A stretch of 24,594 bases of DNA from Amoeboaphelidium occidentale (Eukaryota > Aphelidiomycota > Aphelidea): the NCBI GenBank assembly GCA_023515795.1, contig JALGPX010000025.1:84134-108727 (forward strand), given 5' to 3'. The notes beneath the pieces are model-generated. The model worked only from the letters and a program-made list of their open reading frames with translations, ran no database searches and had not been told where the DNA came from. The position numbers and the translations under genes are program-made. Each line of letters starts with the position of its first letter. Position 1 is the first letter of the stretch. Below are positions 9,457 to 16,918 of the stretch, piece by piece.

Positions 9457-11880
9457 ATGTCGCATCAGAAAGATGAGAACATATCCTCGTCCAGCTTAAA
9501 CTCACTGACATGGTGCTTTACATCATCGGTGAATGGCAAATCTTCTTTGTCAGACATCCCTAAAAGCTTGTTCGGATGGTTCATCGTCTGTATGATATTG
9601 ATGATACCTGGATTCATTTTGCAGTACAACACAGAATACACATATTTTTACGGTCTAGAGACCATATTTTGGTTTGGAGTAGGCTCATCGCTGGTTTTCC
9701 TTTATCCGGTGATAAGATCAGTCTCAATCTTGGTTGCTGATGTTCTTATACCTGATAGATTCTACGAAGGCAAAAACGGAGATCGGTGGTACTACAGCAT
9801 GGTGACCGTAAGGAACTTGGTGTTTCCGATGTGGATTGCCGTAGTTTGGATAGTCTGGTCTGTGGTTTATGGCCAAATCATTAAGAAGGATCTACCCATT
9901 GCGATTACCAACCCTTTAGGCTACGTTCAACCCGTCTTTGGTGTTCTATTACTTTGGTCGATGGCTATGGGGTTGAAACAAGTTCTTATGCAGTACTGGG
10001 TTGAACGTTTCAGATGTAGCACCTACGTGGAAAGAATGAGAATATCATTATTGTCGTCCTTCGTCATTGAAGCGTTAAAAGAGTTCAAGAGAAAGTTAAA
10101 ATACAGAAAGAAATTACAAGAAGAGCTGCACGCTAGCTTACCAGATATATCATTATCACCAGTGACCTCTAATGGCGGCTCAGAGAATGATAATGTCCTC
10201 TCCGAGAATGTTCTATTAGGCAAAAGGCCAGATTCTAAAGAGTCTCAGCCAGTTATCAGTATATTTTCAGATCTATCCAGAGAAATTAAGGAAAGATTTC
10301 GATACTTGTCTCTACCAACTTCACTGATGGACGCAGCAGTAACGGTAAACCCCAAAACGACTCCTGATTCCATGGCNNNNNNNNNNNNNNNNNNTTCTAA
10401 AGAGTCTCAGCCAGTTGTCAGTATATTTTCAGATCCATCCAGAGAAATTAAGGAAAGATTTGGATACTTGTCTCTACCAACTTCACTGATGGACGCAGCA
10501 GTAACGGTAAACCCCAAAACGACTCCTGATTCCATGGCAGGAGATGGAAACTTGATCAGCTCTTACTTGTGGCAATGCCTGACGGAGCATTTTACGGAAT
10601 TATTACAAAAAGAAGAACAGCAACTAAAGGATATCGAAATACAAAAGACCGCAAGTATCGGTGCTAGTGCAACACATAGGAATTCTTTGGAAAGTGATGA
10701 TTACATTGAACATCTTATCCCATTGAAAAGAAAAAAGTACGGTATATACATTAACAAACTAGATAGCTCCACCAACGCTCGACACGGTATATTTCGCTTG
10801 AAAAAACTACGTGCATCTCATAGAGTAAAGACGGATACGAAAGATCTTGATGTTAGATCCGCAAAATTGGCCTCCAAGCTTTTCAAGCTTTTGAGGTCTA
10901 GTGAAAGAAAGGATTCCCTTGATGTTGACAGAGATGTTATGCCTGTTTTTGCTCCGGTACCGCACAAGTTCAAAATGAGCAAGCATTCATCCAATATTCC
11001 AGATGAACGGCTAGACCAAAAAGAAAAAGAGATTTCTGATGCTATACGGATAGTGTTGAAAAAAGCTTCGGAAAATGGGAAACTTTCTGAACAATCATTG
11101 AAAGATTTTATTTATCACTCTGAGCATGAGAAGAAAAGGCTTTTGGAAAGTCTTCACGGAATGAATTCTGCTATCCAAAGAGTCATTACATTTCAAGATT
11201 TCATGCTCTTCATAGTTCTGATATTGATCACTGTTTCTATATTCAATTCTAGTGCTTTTAATAGCTTGTCAAGTATAAGTTCCGTGATTTTATCCTTTAC
11301 ATTCTTGTTTGGAAGCACGGCAAAAACTGTATTTGAAAATATCATCTTCATATTCTTTATCCATCCATATGATGTTGGTGATCGATTATTGATTAATAAC
11401 AAAACGTATGTTGTAACAAAGATTTATCTCTTGACGACATTATTGGAATCATTTGATGGACAACTCGAGTATGTTGCCAACACACATCTAGCAACAATGG
11501 ACATATACAACATCAGAAGATCAAGGCCTTGTTGTGACGGTTACAAGGTTAATTTTGCTTTCGAAACTACGACTACAGCACAATTATTGAAACTACAAGA
11601 AAAACTAACTGAATACACACATAATCCGAATAATTCGGATTTCAGCGGAAAAGTTGGGATTAATATAAATGGAGTCTTTGATATGGAAAATCTAATCGTG
11701 ACCTATTACGCTACGCAAAGAGGTACAAAGCAAAATTGGGATTTGTACCTCGCAAGAAAGACAAAGTTCATGGCGAAGATTATCGAACAATGTGAGGCAC
11801 TCAACATCGAATGGAGACCGTTACCAAAGTTTATTGAGCTACAGGATTTGCGACAGGATTCACAGCCAAAGATCATGTAG
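9457..11880 (+). CDS. MscS-family mechanosensitive ion channel (fungal Msy-like)
   Basis: Predicted ion channel of the MscS superfamily. Fungal members sit in the ER or plasma membrane and respond to hypo-osmotic stress. 807 residues including unread ones; ATG 9457 is chosen because the open frame upstream has no ATG. About four hydrophobic segments lie in residues 30-170. After a long hydrophilic linker, two more lie near 575-640, followed by the beta-domain entry HPYDVGDRLLIN, a strong MscS signature. Just before the pore, ASENGKLSEQSLKDFI sits where Msy proteins carry an EF-hand, but the calcium-binding acidic residues are mostly lost. The linker holds a 48-codon direct repeat on either side of the N gap, so the local length is uncertain. 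Starts 89 bp after the copper ATPase stop. Confidence 0.88.
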   Translation: MSHQKDENISSSSLNSLTWCFTSSVNGKSSLSDIPKSLFGWFIVCMILMIPGFILQYNTEYTYFYGLETIFWFGVGSSLVFLYPVIRSVSILVADVLIPDRFYEGKNGDRWYYSMVTVRNLVFPMWIAVVWIVWSVVYGQIIKKDLPIAITNPLGYVQPVFGVLLLWSMAMGLKQVLMQYWVERFRCSTYVERMRISLLSSFVIEALKEFKRKLKYRKKLQEELHASLPDISLSPVTSNGGSENDNVLSENVLLGKRPDSKESQPVISIFSDLSREIKERFRYLSLPTSLMDAAVTVNPKTTPDSMXXXXXXXSKESQPVVSIFSDPSREIKERFGYLSLPTSLMDAAVTVNPKTTPDSMAGDGNLISSYLWQCLTEHFTELLQKEEQQLKDIEIQKTASIGASATHRNSLESDDYIEHLIPLKRKKYGIYINKLDSSTNARHGIFRLKKLRASHRVKTDTKDLDVRSAKLASKLFKLLRSSERKDSLDVDRDVMPVFAPVPHKFKMSKHSSNIPDERLDQKEKEISDAIRIVLKKASENGKLSEQSLKDFIYHSEHEKKRLLESLHGMNSAIQRVITFQDFMLFIVLILITVSIFNSSAFNSLSSISSVILSFTFLFGSTAKTVFENIIFIFFIHPYDVGDRLLINNKTYVVTKIYLLTTLLESFDGQLEYVANTHLATMDIYNIRRSRPCCDGYKVNFAFETTTTAQLLKLQEKLTEYTHNPNNSDFSGKVGININGVFDMENLIVTYYATQRGTKQNWDLYLARKTKFMAKIIEQCEALNIEWRPLPKFIELQDLRQDSQPKIM
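10233..10376. repeat. 144-bp direct repeat, copy 1 (inside MscS gene)
   Basis: Matches 10395-10538 over all 144 bp with three differences by eye, all changing the amino acid (Ile/Val, Leu/Pro, Arg/Gly). It ends exactly at the N run. Confidence 0.9.
10377..10394. other. Assembly gap (18 N)
   Basis: Eighteen unread bases lie exactly between the two 144-bp copies, so the sequence here is unresolved. The offset between copies is 162 bp, which keeps the frame. Confidence 0.99.
10395..10538. repeat. 144-bp direct repeat, copy 2 (inside MscS gene)
   Basis: Second copy, starting immediately after the N run with TTCTAAAGAGTCTCAGCC. Either a true in-frame duplication or two alleles joined end to end during gap filling. 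Confidence 0.9.
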
Positions 11881-11926
11881 ATTCGAATAGAAGCACATTC
11901 AATTTTTTTTCCTGTTTGATATTACG

Positions 11927-13111
11927 ATGTCGCAGTTTTCCGACGACATAAAGAACATTCTGACCATAATACCTGTATACTTGAATGTCCCTCATCAGGC
12001 GAAATCAACAACCTTACAGAATGTCTCTGCTCTTTATCAGCCACCCAGACTTGCTATTCCGATTCCGAATTACTCGCTGGAAAGATCAATTATAGAAAAG
12101 TACAAACGGCAGCTGATCACAGAACAAGAGGAGAAGGAGGCACAACAAAAGAGGGAGGAGAGACTTAAACTGGAAGTCGAGCGGAAGAGGAAGGAAAAGA
12201 TAAATTCAATTGCGCCAGGCTTGGGCGATGTTCTAGAACCTGTCAGAGTGACTTCAGGTTCTGCTCCTGCTACTGCATCATCTTCAAGCTCGCAGCAGGG
12301 AACACCAAGAATGGCTACACATCGAACTAATGCTGCATCAGCTACTGGCAGTAATGCATTCAACTTTCTCGAGTTCGAACAAGGCTTACCACCACCAAAT
12401 CCTTGGGACTTGCAACAGACTGTTGATGATGATTTGAAGCAACTGAATGATGTTCTATCTCCTGCATCACTACAGACCTCCCCCCAAAAGACCTCATACC
12501 TACAACAACCGAACAGGTCACTTTCTGTCAATCTTCCACTCAGTACTGCTTCACCGACACCTCCACGAAAAGATTTCTCAGCCTTACCTCCTGAATACAT
12601 GGCACCTCTGAGCACTATAAGAGCTCCATCAAATATCAATGGAAATCAAGATCAATTCTATTTCAGTGTTCCTGTGAACTACAGAGAACTATACACTCAA
12701 TTCACACAGAACGGCCACAGACCAGACGGTGTCGCTCTAGGCCTGAAACTTTATTCTTCTTTTTATAGCAGCAATGAATCCGGAGAATTGCATACAACTC
12801 TAGCAGAATTTCTCCGGGAATTCGATAAACTAACAAGAACTTATCGTCCAGAAGATATTGAACACTGTTACTGGACAAATTTGAAATATCCACCAAGTAT
12901 CAACGCAACTAAACCAAGACCTGCAGGACATTTAAAATTCTCTATTTACCTCACTGCATTCACAAAGTTGCGAGAATTAGGTTTTCCTCAGGATTCTATT
13001 AGAGTAGCACTACAACGAACAGATCCAGAATCACGTACTAGCAATATCGCAAATGTTGATTATTCAACTTGGGGTGATCAAGCCATCGAAATTCTGCTAA
13101 GAGGAGTCTAA
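11927..13111 (+). CDS. UBAP1-like protein, candidate ESCRT-I subunit
   Basis: 394 residues, no intron needed, starting only 46 bp after the MscS stop. The order of elements resembles animal UBAP1. An N-terminal segment with IPIPNYSLERSIIEKYKRQL (about 45-64) is followed by a charged Glu/Lys/Arg coiled coil (to about 95). Then comes a low-complexity linker with FNFLEFEQGLPPPNPWDL from Phe145 and a short acidic helix, a Pro/Ser-rich region, and a helical C-terminus. The last 60 residues (LGFPQDSIRVALQRTD, then AIEILL) look like a UBA-type fold. UBAP1 binds TSG101/VPS28/VPS37 and ubiquitin in sorting to multivesicular bodies. The resemblance is by eye and each motif is weak, so a generic UBA-domain protein is the main alternative. 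Confidence 0.5.
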   Translation: MSQFSDDIKNILTIIPVYLNVPHQAKSTTLQNVSALYQPPRLAIPIPNYSLERSIIEKYKRQLITEQEEKEAQQKREERLKLEVERKRKEKINSIAPGLGDVLEPVRVTSGSAPATASSSSSQQGTPRMATHRTNAASATGSNAFNFLEFEQGLPPPNPWDLQQTVDDDLKQLNDVLSPASLQTSPQKTSYLQQPNRSLSVNLPLSTASPTPPRKDFSALPPEYMAPLSTIRAPSNINGNQDQFYFSVPVNYRELYTQFTQNGHRPDGVALGLKLYSSFYSSNESGELHTTLAEFLREFDKLTRTYRPEDIEHCYWTNLKYPPSINATKPRPAGHLKFSIYLTAFTKLRELGFPQDSIRVALQRTDPESRTSNIANVDYSTWGDQAIEILLRGV

Positions 13112-13183
13112 TTTTAGTTGCTTTGAATAGAACGCTTTGAACGCAATGAATGATCCAATCTTATACTCTTGTCTTCAGATTGA

Positions 13184-13576
13184 ATGACAAGACATAGTCC
13201 AGCTACTCTGCTGTTGATGCTGGTCGCATTAATCTCTTTGTTGAGTAATCCTGTGTTATGTTACAATTACACATCGTTTGAAGAGTGTGTTGCTGCAAAA
13301 GGTAATCAGTCATTTCCTTCTGATGATGGTTGTAACACTTGTGGTTGTGATGGAGGTGGTCAAATAGTGTGTACCATGAGGGCATGTTTGGATCCACCAG
13401 AACCTTGGTATACTAATCATAGCACTTTATCAAGTACAGAAGTTGCATTGATTGTAATCATTGTCGTGATCACTGTGAGCATTGCAACAGTAGCTCTAAT
13501 AATGCAGTACATCAAGAAACGACAACAACAACAATCATCACCCCAGCATTCATACTACGTGAAGACCTCCTCTTAA
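13184..13576 (+). CDS. Small type I membrane protein with pacifastin-like cysteine module
   Basis: 130 residues. A hydrophobic signal peptide (about 1-26) leads to a short extracellular part with six cysteines at 35, 50, 53, 55, 63 and 68, including CNTCGC and CTMRAC. The spacing (C-x14-C-x2-C-x-C-x7-C-x4-C, with a Gly-rich turn before CT) fits the pacifastin light-chain protease-inhibitor module. A single transmembrane helix follows at about 85-110 (VALIVIIVVITVSIATVAL), then a basic, Gln-rich cytoplasmic tail. NYT, NQS and NHS are possible N-glycosylation sites. Role unknown: it could be a membrane-tethered protease inhibitor or an adhesion/sensor protein. Converges with the methyltransferase gene, 21 bp between stops. 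Confidence 0.65.
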   Translation: MTRHSPATLLLMLVALISLLSNPVLCYNYTSFEECVAAKGNQSFPSDDGCNTCGCDGGGQIVCTMRACLDPPEPWYTNHSTLSSTEVALIVIIVVITVSIATVALIMQYIKKRQQQQSSPQHSYYVKTSS

Positions 13577-13597
13577 GTTGTATTAAAATATTTAAAT

Positions 13598-15034
13598 CTA
13601 TTCTAATATCTTGCGTTTAAACATACACACAAAGAATCCATGTGTTCCATCCTCTTCTGGCATACACCTCACACACTCTTCCATACCAATACCTCTTCTA
13701 TTCCAACCATCCAAAACTTTAACAATTTCCCATTCTTTTTGGTGTTGTTCCAATATCTCTCCAACTACACTCTCATTCTCTTCCTCATAAACTGAACAAG
13801 TTGAATAAACAACATACTCACACGAAGGAAACTTGAATGCATGTTCCAGAATCTTGACTTGAAACGCATGTAGAGACTGTAATCGTTGTGGATCCACATC
13901 TCTTCCTTTACTGCGACAATTACTTGTAGAAACAATACCTGAACCTGAACACGATGGATCACACAATATCACTTTGACATTTCTATACTTTTCTTCATTA
14001 CAATCAACCTGCAGAAAATCCATCTGCATACATTCCACCGCAATGCTCTCAGGTGAAACATGTTTCTGCATCATTTCCTTCAACAACTTACACCTCTGTT
14101 CATCCCTATCAAACGCAAACACTTTACTAGTAGAATTCGAATTCATTCTACTTGTAATCAGAGAACACAAGTGTGATGTCTTATTCCCAGGCGCGGCACA
14201 TGCATCAATAAAATCCACTTGTTCTTCATCTTCCACTTCTTCAAACAACCGAGAGTATGGAACACAATGTGCTGGCATACATGATGCTTTATCTTGCAAC
14301 ACAATCTTTCCTTCCTTATAGAACAAATCATTATAAAATTCTGTATTCTTTGGAAACAACAATAAATCCTCAGGAAACAATTGATCCTTCATAATCCACA
14401 ATAATAACTTCTTATTCTTATTCTTACTCTTCATCATAGTCGTCATCGTCGTCATCGTTGTCTGAGCAGTATCTTCTAAAGAATCTATGAGAGTGTATCC
14501 CTTCTCTTCTACAAAATACTCCAAAACGTTTTCCATAGAACTTTTGCAATGATTAACACGAACATATTTAAACTGATGAGATGTATTAGTTTTAGCATCA
14601 ACATGAGAAGTATCTTTAATCTGTTTGTATGCTTCCTTCAATTGTTGCTTGTATTTATGTACCAATTCCCATTCCTTCCTACAATTCCTTCTATTACTAT
14701 TCGAACTAGAACTAGAACTAGAACTAGAACTAGAACTAGAACTAGAACTAGAAGTCTGTCTTAGTCCTCCTTTGGATATCAATAATTCATGAACAAGAAT
14801 CATCAATAGAAAATAATTAACTCCATCCTTTTCCTTTTTCAGTACAGTAGAAATCAATTCTCTCAACAACATCTCATTCCCACTGACTGAACACAATAAT
14901 CCCATCAATTGTTTCTTCTCCTTTATATTCTCTTTACTACCATTTGATGTAGAAAGTATCAAAGTCTTTAATGATTTCCTTTCCTTCAAGTGAACGCGTA
15001 AAATATTTGAGCATTTCCTATAATCCATTATCAT
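13598..15034 (-). CDS. RCM1: 25S/28S rRNA m5C methyltransferase, NSUN5/Rcm1 type
   Basis: Transfers methyl from S-adenosylmethionine to a cytosine of large-subunit rRNA in the nucleolus. 478 residues. The SAM-binding motif DACAAPGNKTS starts at Asp277. DPSCSGSG holds the release Cys362, and YSTCSVYEEEN the nucleophile Cys413; together these are the NOL1/NOP2/Sun two-cysteine signature. ILQDKASCMPA and the N-terminal MDYRKCSNIL... LISKGG region favour NSUN5/Rcm1 over Nop2 or NSUN2. A run of about 17 Ser near residue 100 is encoded by a hexanucleotide repeat, and a Met/Thr run follows near residue 195. Two in-frame ATGs (15034, 15028) start it equally well. Confidence 0.92.
   Translation of the reverse strand: MIMDYRKCSNILRVHLKERKSLKTLILSTSNGSKENIKEKKQLMGLLCSVSGNEMLLRELISTVLKKEKDGVNYFLLMILVHELLISKGGLRQTSSSSSSSSSSSSSSSSSNSNRRNCRKEWELVHKYKQQLKEAYKQIKDTSHVDAKTNTSHQFKYVRVNHCKSSMENVLEYFVEEKGYTLIDSLEDTAQTTMTTMTTMMKSKNKNKKLLLWIMKDQLFPEDLLLFPKNTEFYNDLFYKEGKIVLQDKASCMPAHCVPYSRLFEEVEDEEQVDFIDACAAPGNKTSHLCSLITSRMNSNSTSKVFAFDRDEQRCKLLKEMMQKHVSPESIAVECMQMDFLQVDCNEEKYRNVKVILCDPSCSGSGIVSTSNCRSKGRDVDPQRLQSLHAFQVKILEHAFKFPSCEYVVYSTCSVYEEENESVVGEILEQHQKEWEIVKVLDGWNRRGIGMEECVRCMPEEDGTHGFFVCMFKRKILE
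14703..14753. repeat. (GAACTA)n hexanucleotide microsatellite
   Basis: About eight tandem copies of GAACTA, read on the minus strand as alternating AGT/TCT serine codons inside the NSUN5-like gene. Length change in whole units would not break the frame. Confidence 0.95.
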
Positions 15035-15066
15035 GAGGAAGTTGATTGGAAGAAAAGAGAAGAAAT

Positions 15067-15756
15067 CTATTTGAGTAGTCTTTTTAGATTAAAGTAAGAA
15101 GAAGAGTATTTCATTCTTATTCTTATTCTTATTATCATCATCATCAACATCAACAATAAACTAACCATAAACAATACAATGAAATATTTTCTAGTTCCTC
15201 TTATAAAATAATTGTAAAAGAAGTAATGAATTGTACTATAAACAGACTCCCTACTAATCTCCTTCTTCTTTCTACTAATCTTCTTACTATTACTATTACA
15301 AGATACAACTGCTAATCCTTCTATTTGTTTATACTCTTTATAAACTCTTGTCTTTTTCAGAATAGATTCTTCTCTTATAGACTTATTCAGATTCCTTATT
15401 AATTGTTTATAATAGGAAGAATATTCACTATACAATTCCATAAATTCTTTATCATCAAGAAATTGTTTATATTTCAGTAGTAATTCCCATAATAACTCAA
15501 AAGGGATTGATTCTATGGAAGAAGAGTAAAGAGTAGAAATGATTTCATGGATTGAGTGTAATTCTTGTAAAGAAGTTATAATACTTTTACTCTTGAGAAT
15601 ATTAAGTAAAAGTAAATAGTAAGCATCCCTCTGTTTAGTTGTAGTTGTAGTTGTAGTAGTAGTAGTAGTAGTAGTCGTAGTGGTAGTAGTATCTCTAATG
15701 AATTGTTGTAAATTGAATTTGTTTAGAATTAAATCTTTTTTGTATTTTGACAGCAT
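15067..15756 (-). CDS. Unknown protein with C-terminal membrane anchor
   Basis: 229 residues from the internal Met at 15756 (MLSKYKKDLILNKF). The frame stays open upstream to an ATG at 15882, but that extension is antisense to the SNRNP27-like gene and is only Ser/Leu runs. The protein has an 18-residue Thr tract near residues 23-40 encoded by a trinucleotide repeat. A helical Leu/Lys/Ser-rich body and a basic segment (KKISRKKKEISRES) follow. One hydrophobic stretch (FIVLFMVSLLLMLMMMIIRI) is followed by a basic tail. This suggests a tail-anchored protein. I do not recognise the family. Composition is biased to Ile, Leu, Lys, Ser and Tyr. It ends 32 bp before the methyltransferase start on the same strand. 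Confidence 0.5.
   Translation of the reverse strand: MLSKYKKDLILNKFNLQQFIRDTTTTTTTTTTTTTTTTTTKQRDAYYLLLLNILKSKSIITSLQELHSIHEIISTLYSSSIESIPFELLWELLLKYKQFLDDKEFMELYSEYSSYYKQLIRNLNKSIREESILKKTRVYKEYKQIEGLAVVSCNSNSKKISRKKKEISRESVYSTIHYFFYNYFIRGTRKYFIVLFMVSLLLMLMMMIIRIRIRMKYSSSYFNLKRLLK
15637..15691. repeat. TAG/TTG trinucleotide repeat (Thr tract)
   Basis: Imperfect run of GTAGTT and TAG units; on the minus strand it reads as ACT/ACA threonine codons in the unknown tail-anchored protein. Confidence 0.9.
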
Positions 15757-15778
15757 CCTTTTGATTGATTCAGGAGAA

Positions 15779-16015
15779 ATGAACAACAACAACAACAACA
15801 ACAACAAAGAAGAAGTAGAAGCAGAAGCAGATGATGATGAAGATGAAATGATGAAAAAGTTGTTGGGATTCAGTGGATTCAATTCTACTAAAGATAGAAA
15901 ACACGCTGATGTTTATGTTTGTGAAAAGAAGAAGCAACGACAATATCATCAATACAAGGGAGGAAATACTTCTAAAGAATCTACTAATACTTCAAAGGAT
16001 AGAAAGAAGGAATAA
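15779..16015 (+). CDS. SNRNP27-like U4/U6.U5 tri-snRNP protein
   Basis: 78 residues: MNNNNNNNN, an acidic stretch, then MMKKLLGFSGFNSTKDRKH and KKKQRQYHQYKGG. The GFSGFxSTK motif followed by a basic segment with (R/H)QY and GG matches the conserved C-terminal domain of SNRNP27, a tri-snRNP component acting at spliceosome activation. In most relatives the C-terminal box continues as NRRGGFNRPLD; here it ends in a Ser/Thr/Lys tail, so the domain is partly divergent. The Asn run comes from an AAC repeat directly after the ATG. Its start is 22 bp from the divergent unknown gene, and its stop is 5 bp from that of the convergent NTR2-like gene. Confidence 0.7.
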   Translation: MNNNNNNNNKEEVEAEADDDEDEMMKKLLGFSGFNSTKDRKHADVYVCEKKKQRQYHQYKGGNTSKESTNTSKDRKKE

Positions 16016-16020
16016 ACTAT

Positions 16021-16833
16021 TTATTCTAATTCATAGTTTATCTCTTCTAGTAATTCTTCTTGTCTTTTGATTTCACTATTCATTAAATCTAATTCTTCTT
16101 GTAGATTGTTCATATATTCATCAAAAGGATTTACACTTTCTTGAATATTATTATTATTTAATTGTAAAAGTAGTTTTGTCTTTTGTTTTGATTCTTCATA
16201 ATTCACTCCATCAAATAATAAAGGAAATGAATATTTGTTGTTGTTGTTATTTCCTATTGCTCTTCTGATGACGTCATGTTCTAATTTCAGAAATTCCTCA
16301 TCTTCTACTTCATCAAAGTTGTTAATGTGACTAAGACCTTCTTTTAGTTGTTCTGTTTTGATTCTTTCTTGTTTTAATTTCAATTCTTTTACTGCATTCA
16401 ATCCAAATGAAATGTTTTTAGTTTTGTTATTGTAATCTTCACCTACTAAATCTTCATCTTCTTCTTCATCTGCTTCTTCTATGTCCATTGATTCTTTTTC
16501 TTCTGTTGTTGTTGGATTAATAATATTTATAGGTTCATCATCATCATCTTCTTCTTCTTCTTCTTCTGCAGTTTGCTTTAGGACATAATCTTCTATTGGT
16601 CTTGTTATTCCAGTGTTATTCTTTTGTTTAGATAGAACCAATGGATTTCGTTGTTGTTGTTGTTGTAGATTAATAATAGGACGACGTGTTATTGTAGAAT
16701 CTCGAATATTCTCATTCAATCCATTTATTACTTCTACTACTTCCTCCTCCTGTTCTTCTTCTGCTTCTTCTTCTTCTATTCTTCCAGTGTTCTTTCGTCG
16801 TATGTTTCCCTTTGACTTTTTCACTTTAAACAT
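16021..16833 (-). CDS. NTR2/PAXBP1 (GCFC-family) N-terminal-like protein, candidate spliceosome-disassembly factor
   Basis: 270 residues from Met at 16833 (MFKVKKSKGNIRRKN). An upstream ATG at 16908 would add residues encoded by a CTGT microsatellite and a TATATA tract, which looks like 5' leader. The opening resembles the KxNIRRK start of NTR2 and PAXBP1/ILP1. Long Glu/Asp runs follow. A charged helix (NAVKELKLKQERIKTEQLK) and EDEEFLKLEHDVIRRAI match the place where these proteins have an R/K-rich helix and an acidic W/L-E..QIRRG box. A C-terminal coiled coil ends the protein. NTR2 works with NTR1 and Prp43 to release spent spliceosomes. The match is by pattern in a low-complexity protein, so moderate confidence only. 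Confidence 0.5.
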   Translation of the reverse strand: MFKVKKSKGNIRRKNTGRIEEEEAEEEQEEEVVEVINGLNENIRDSTITRRPIINLQQQQQRNPLVLSKQKNNTGITRPIEDYVLKQTAEEEEEEDDDDEPINIINPTTTEEKESMDIEEADEEEDEDLVGEDYNNKTKNISFGLNAVKELKLKQERIKTEQLKEGLSHINNFDEVEDEEFLKLEHDVIRRAIGNNNNNKYSFPLLFDGVNYEESKQKTKLLLQLNNNNIQESVNPFDEYMNNLQEELDLMNSEIKRQEELLEEINYELE

Positions 16834-16855
16834 TTCGTATATGTATATAAAGATC

Positions 16856-16856
<1 letters not shown>

Positions 16857-16888
<32 letters not shown>
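16857..16888. repeat. (CTGT)8 tetranucleotide microsatellite
   Basis: Eight perfect CTGT units, lying between the MutL gene stop and the preferred start of the NTR2-like gene. Change by one unit would shift the frame of any protein started at the upstream ATG (16908), another reason to prefer the start at 16833. Confidence 0.97.
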
Positions 16889-16918
16889 GAATCACTCTTC
16901 AAAAACAATTCAATTCAA

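Noticed and set aside
12070-12639. 189-codon minus-strand frame
   Set aside because: Mirror image of the UBAP1-like gene; composition is that of an antisense shadow.
16857-16888. CRISPR-like array or telomeric repeat
   Set aside because: Perfect 4-bp units without spacers; an ordinary microsatellite.
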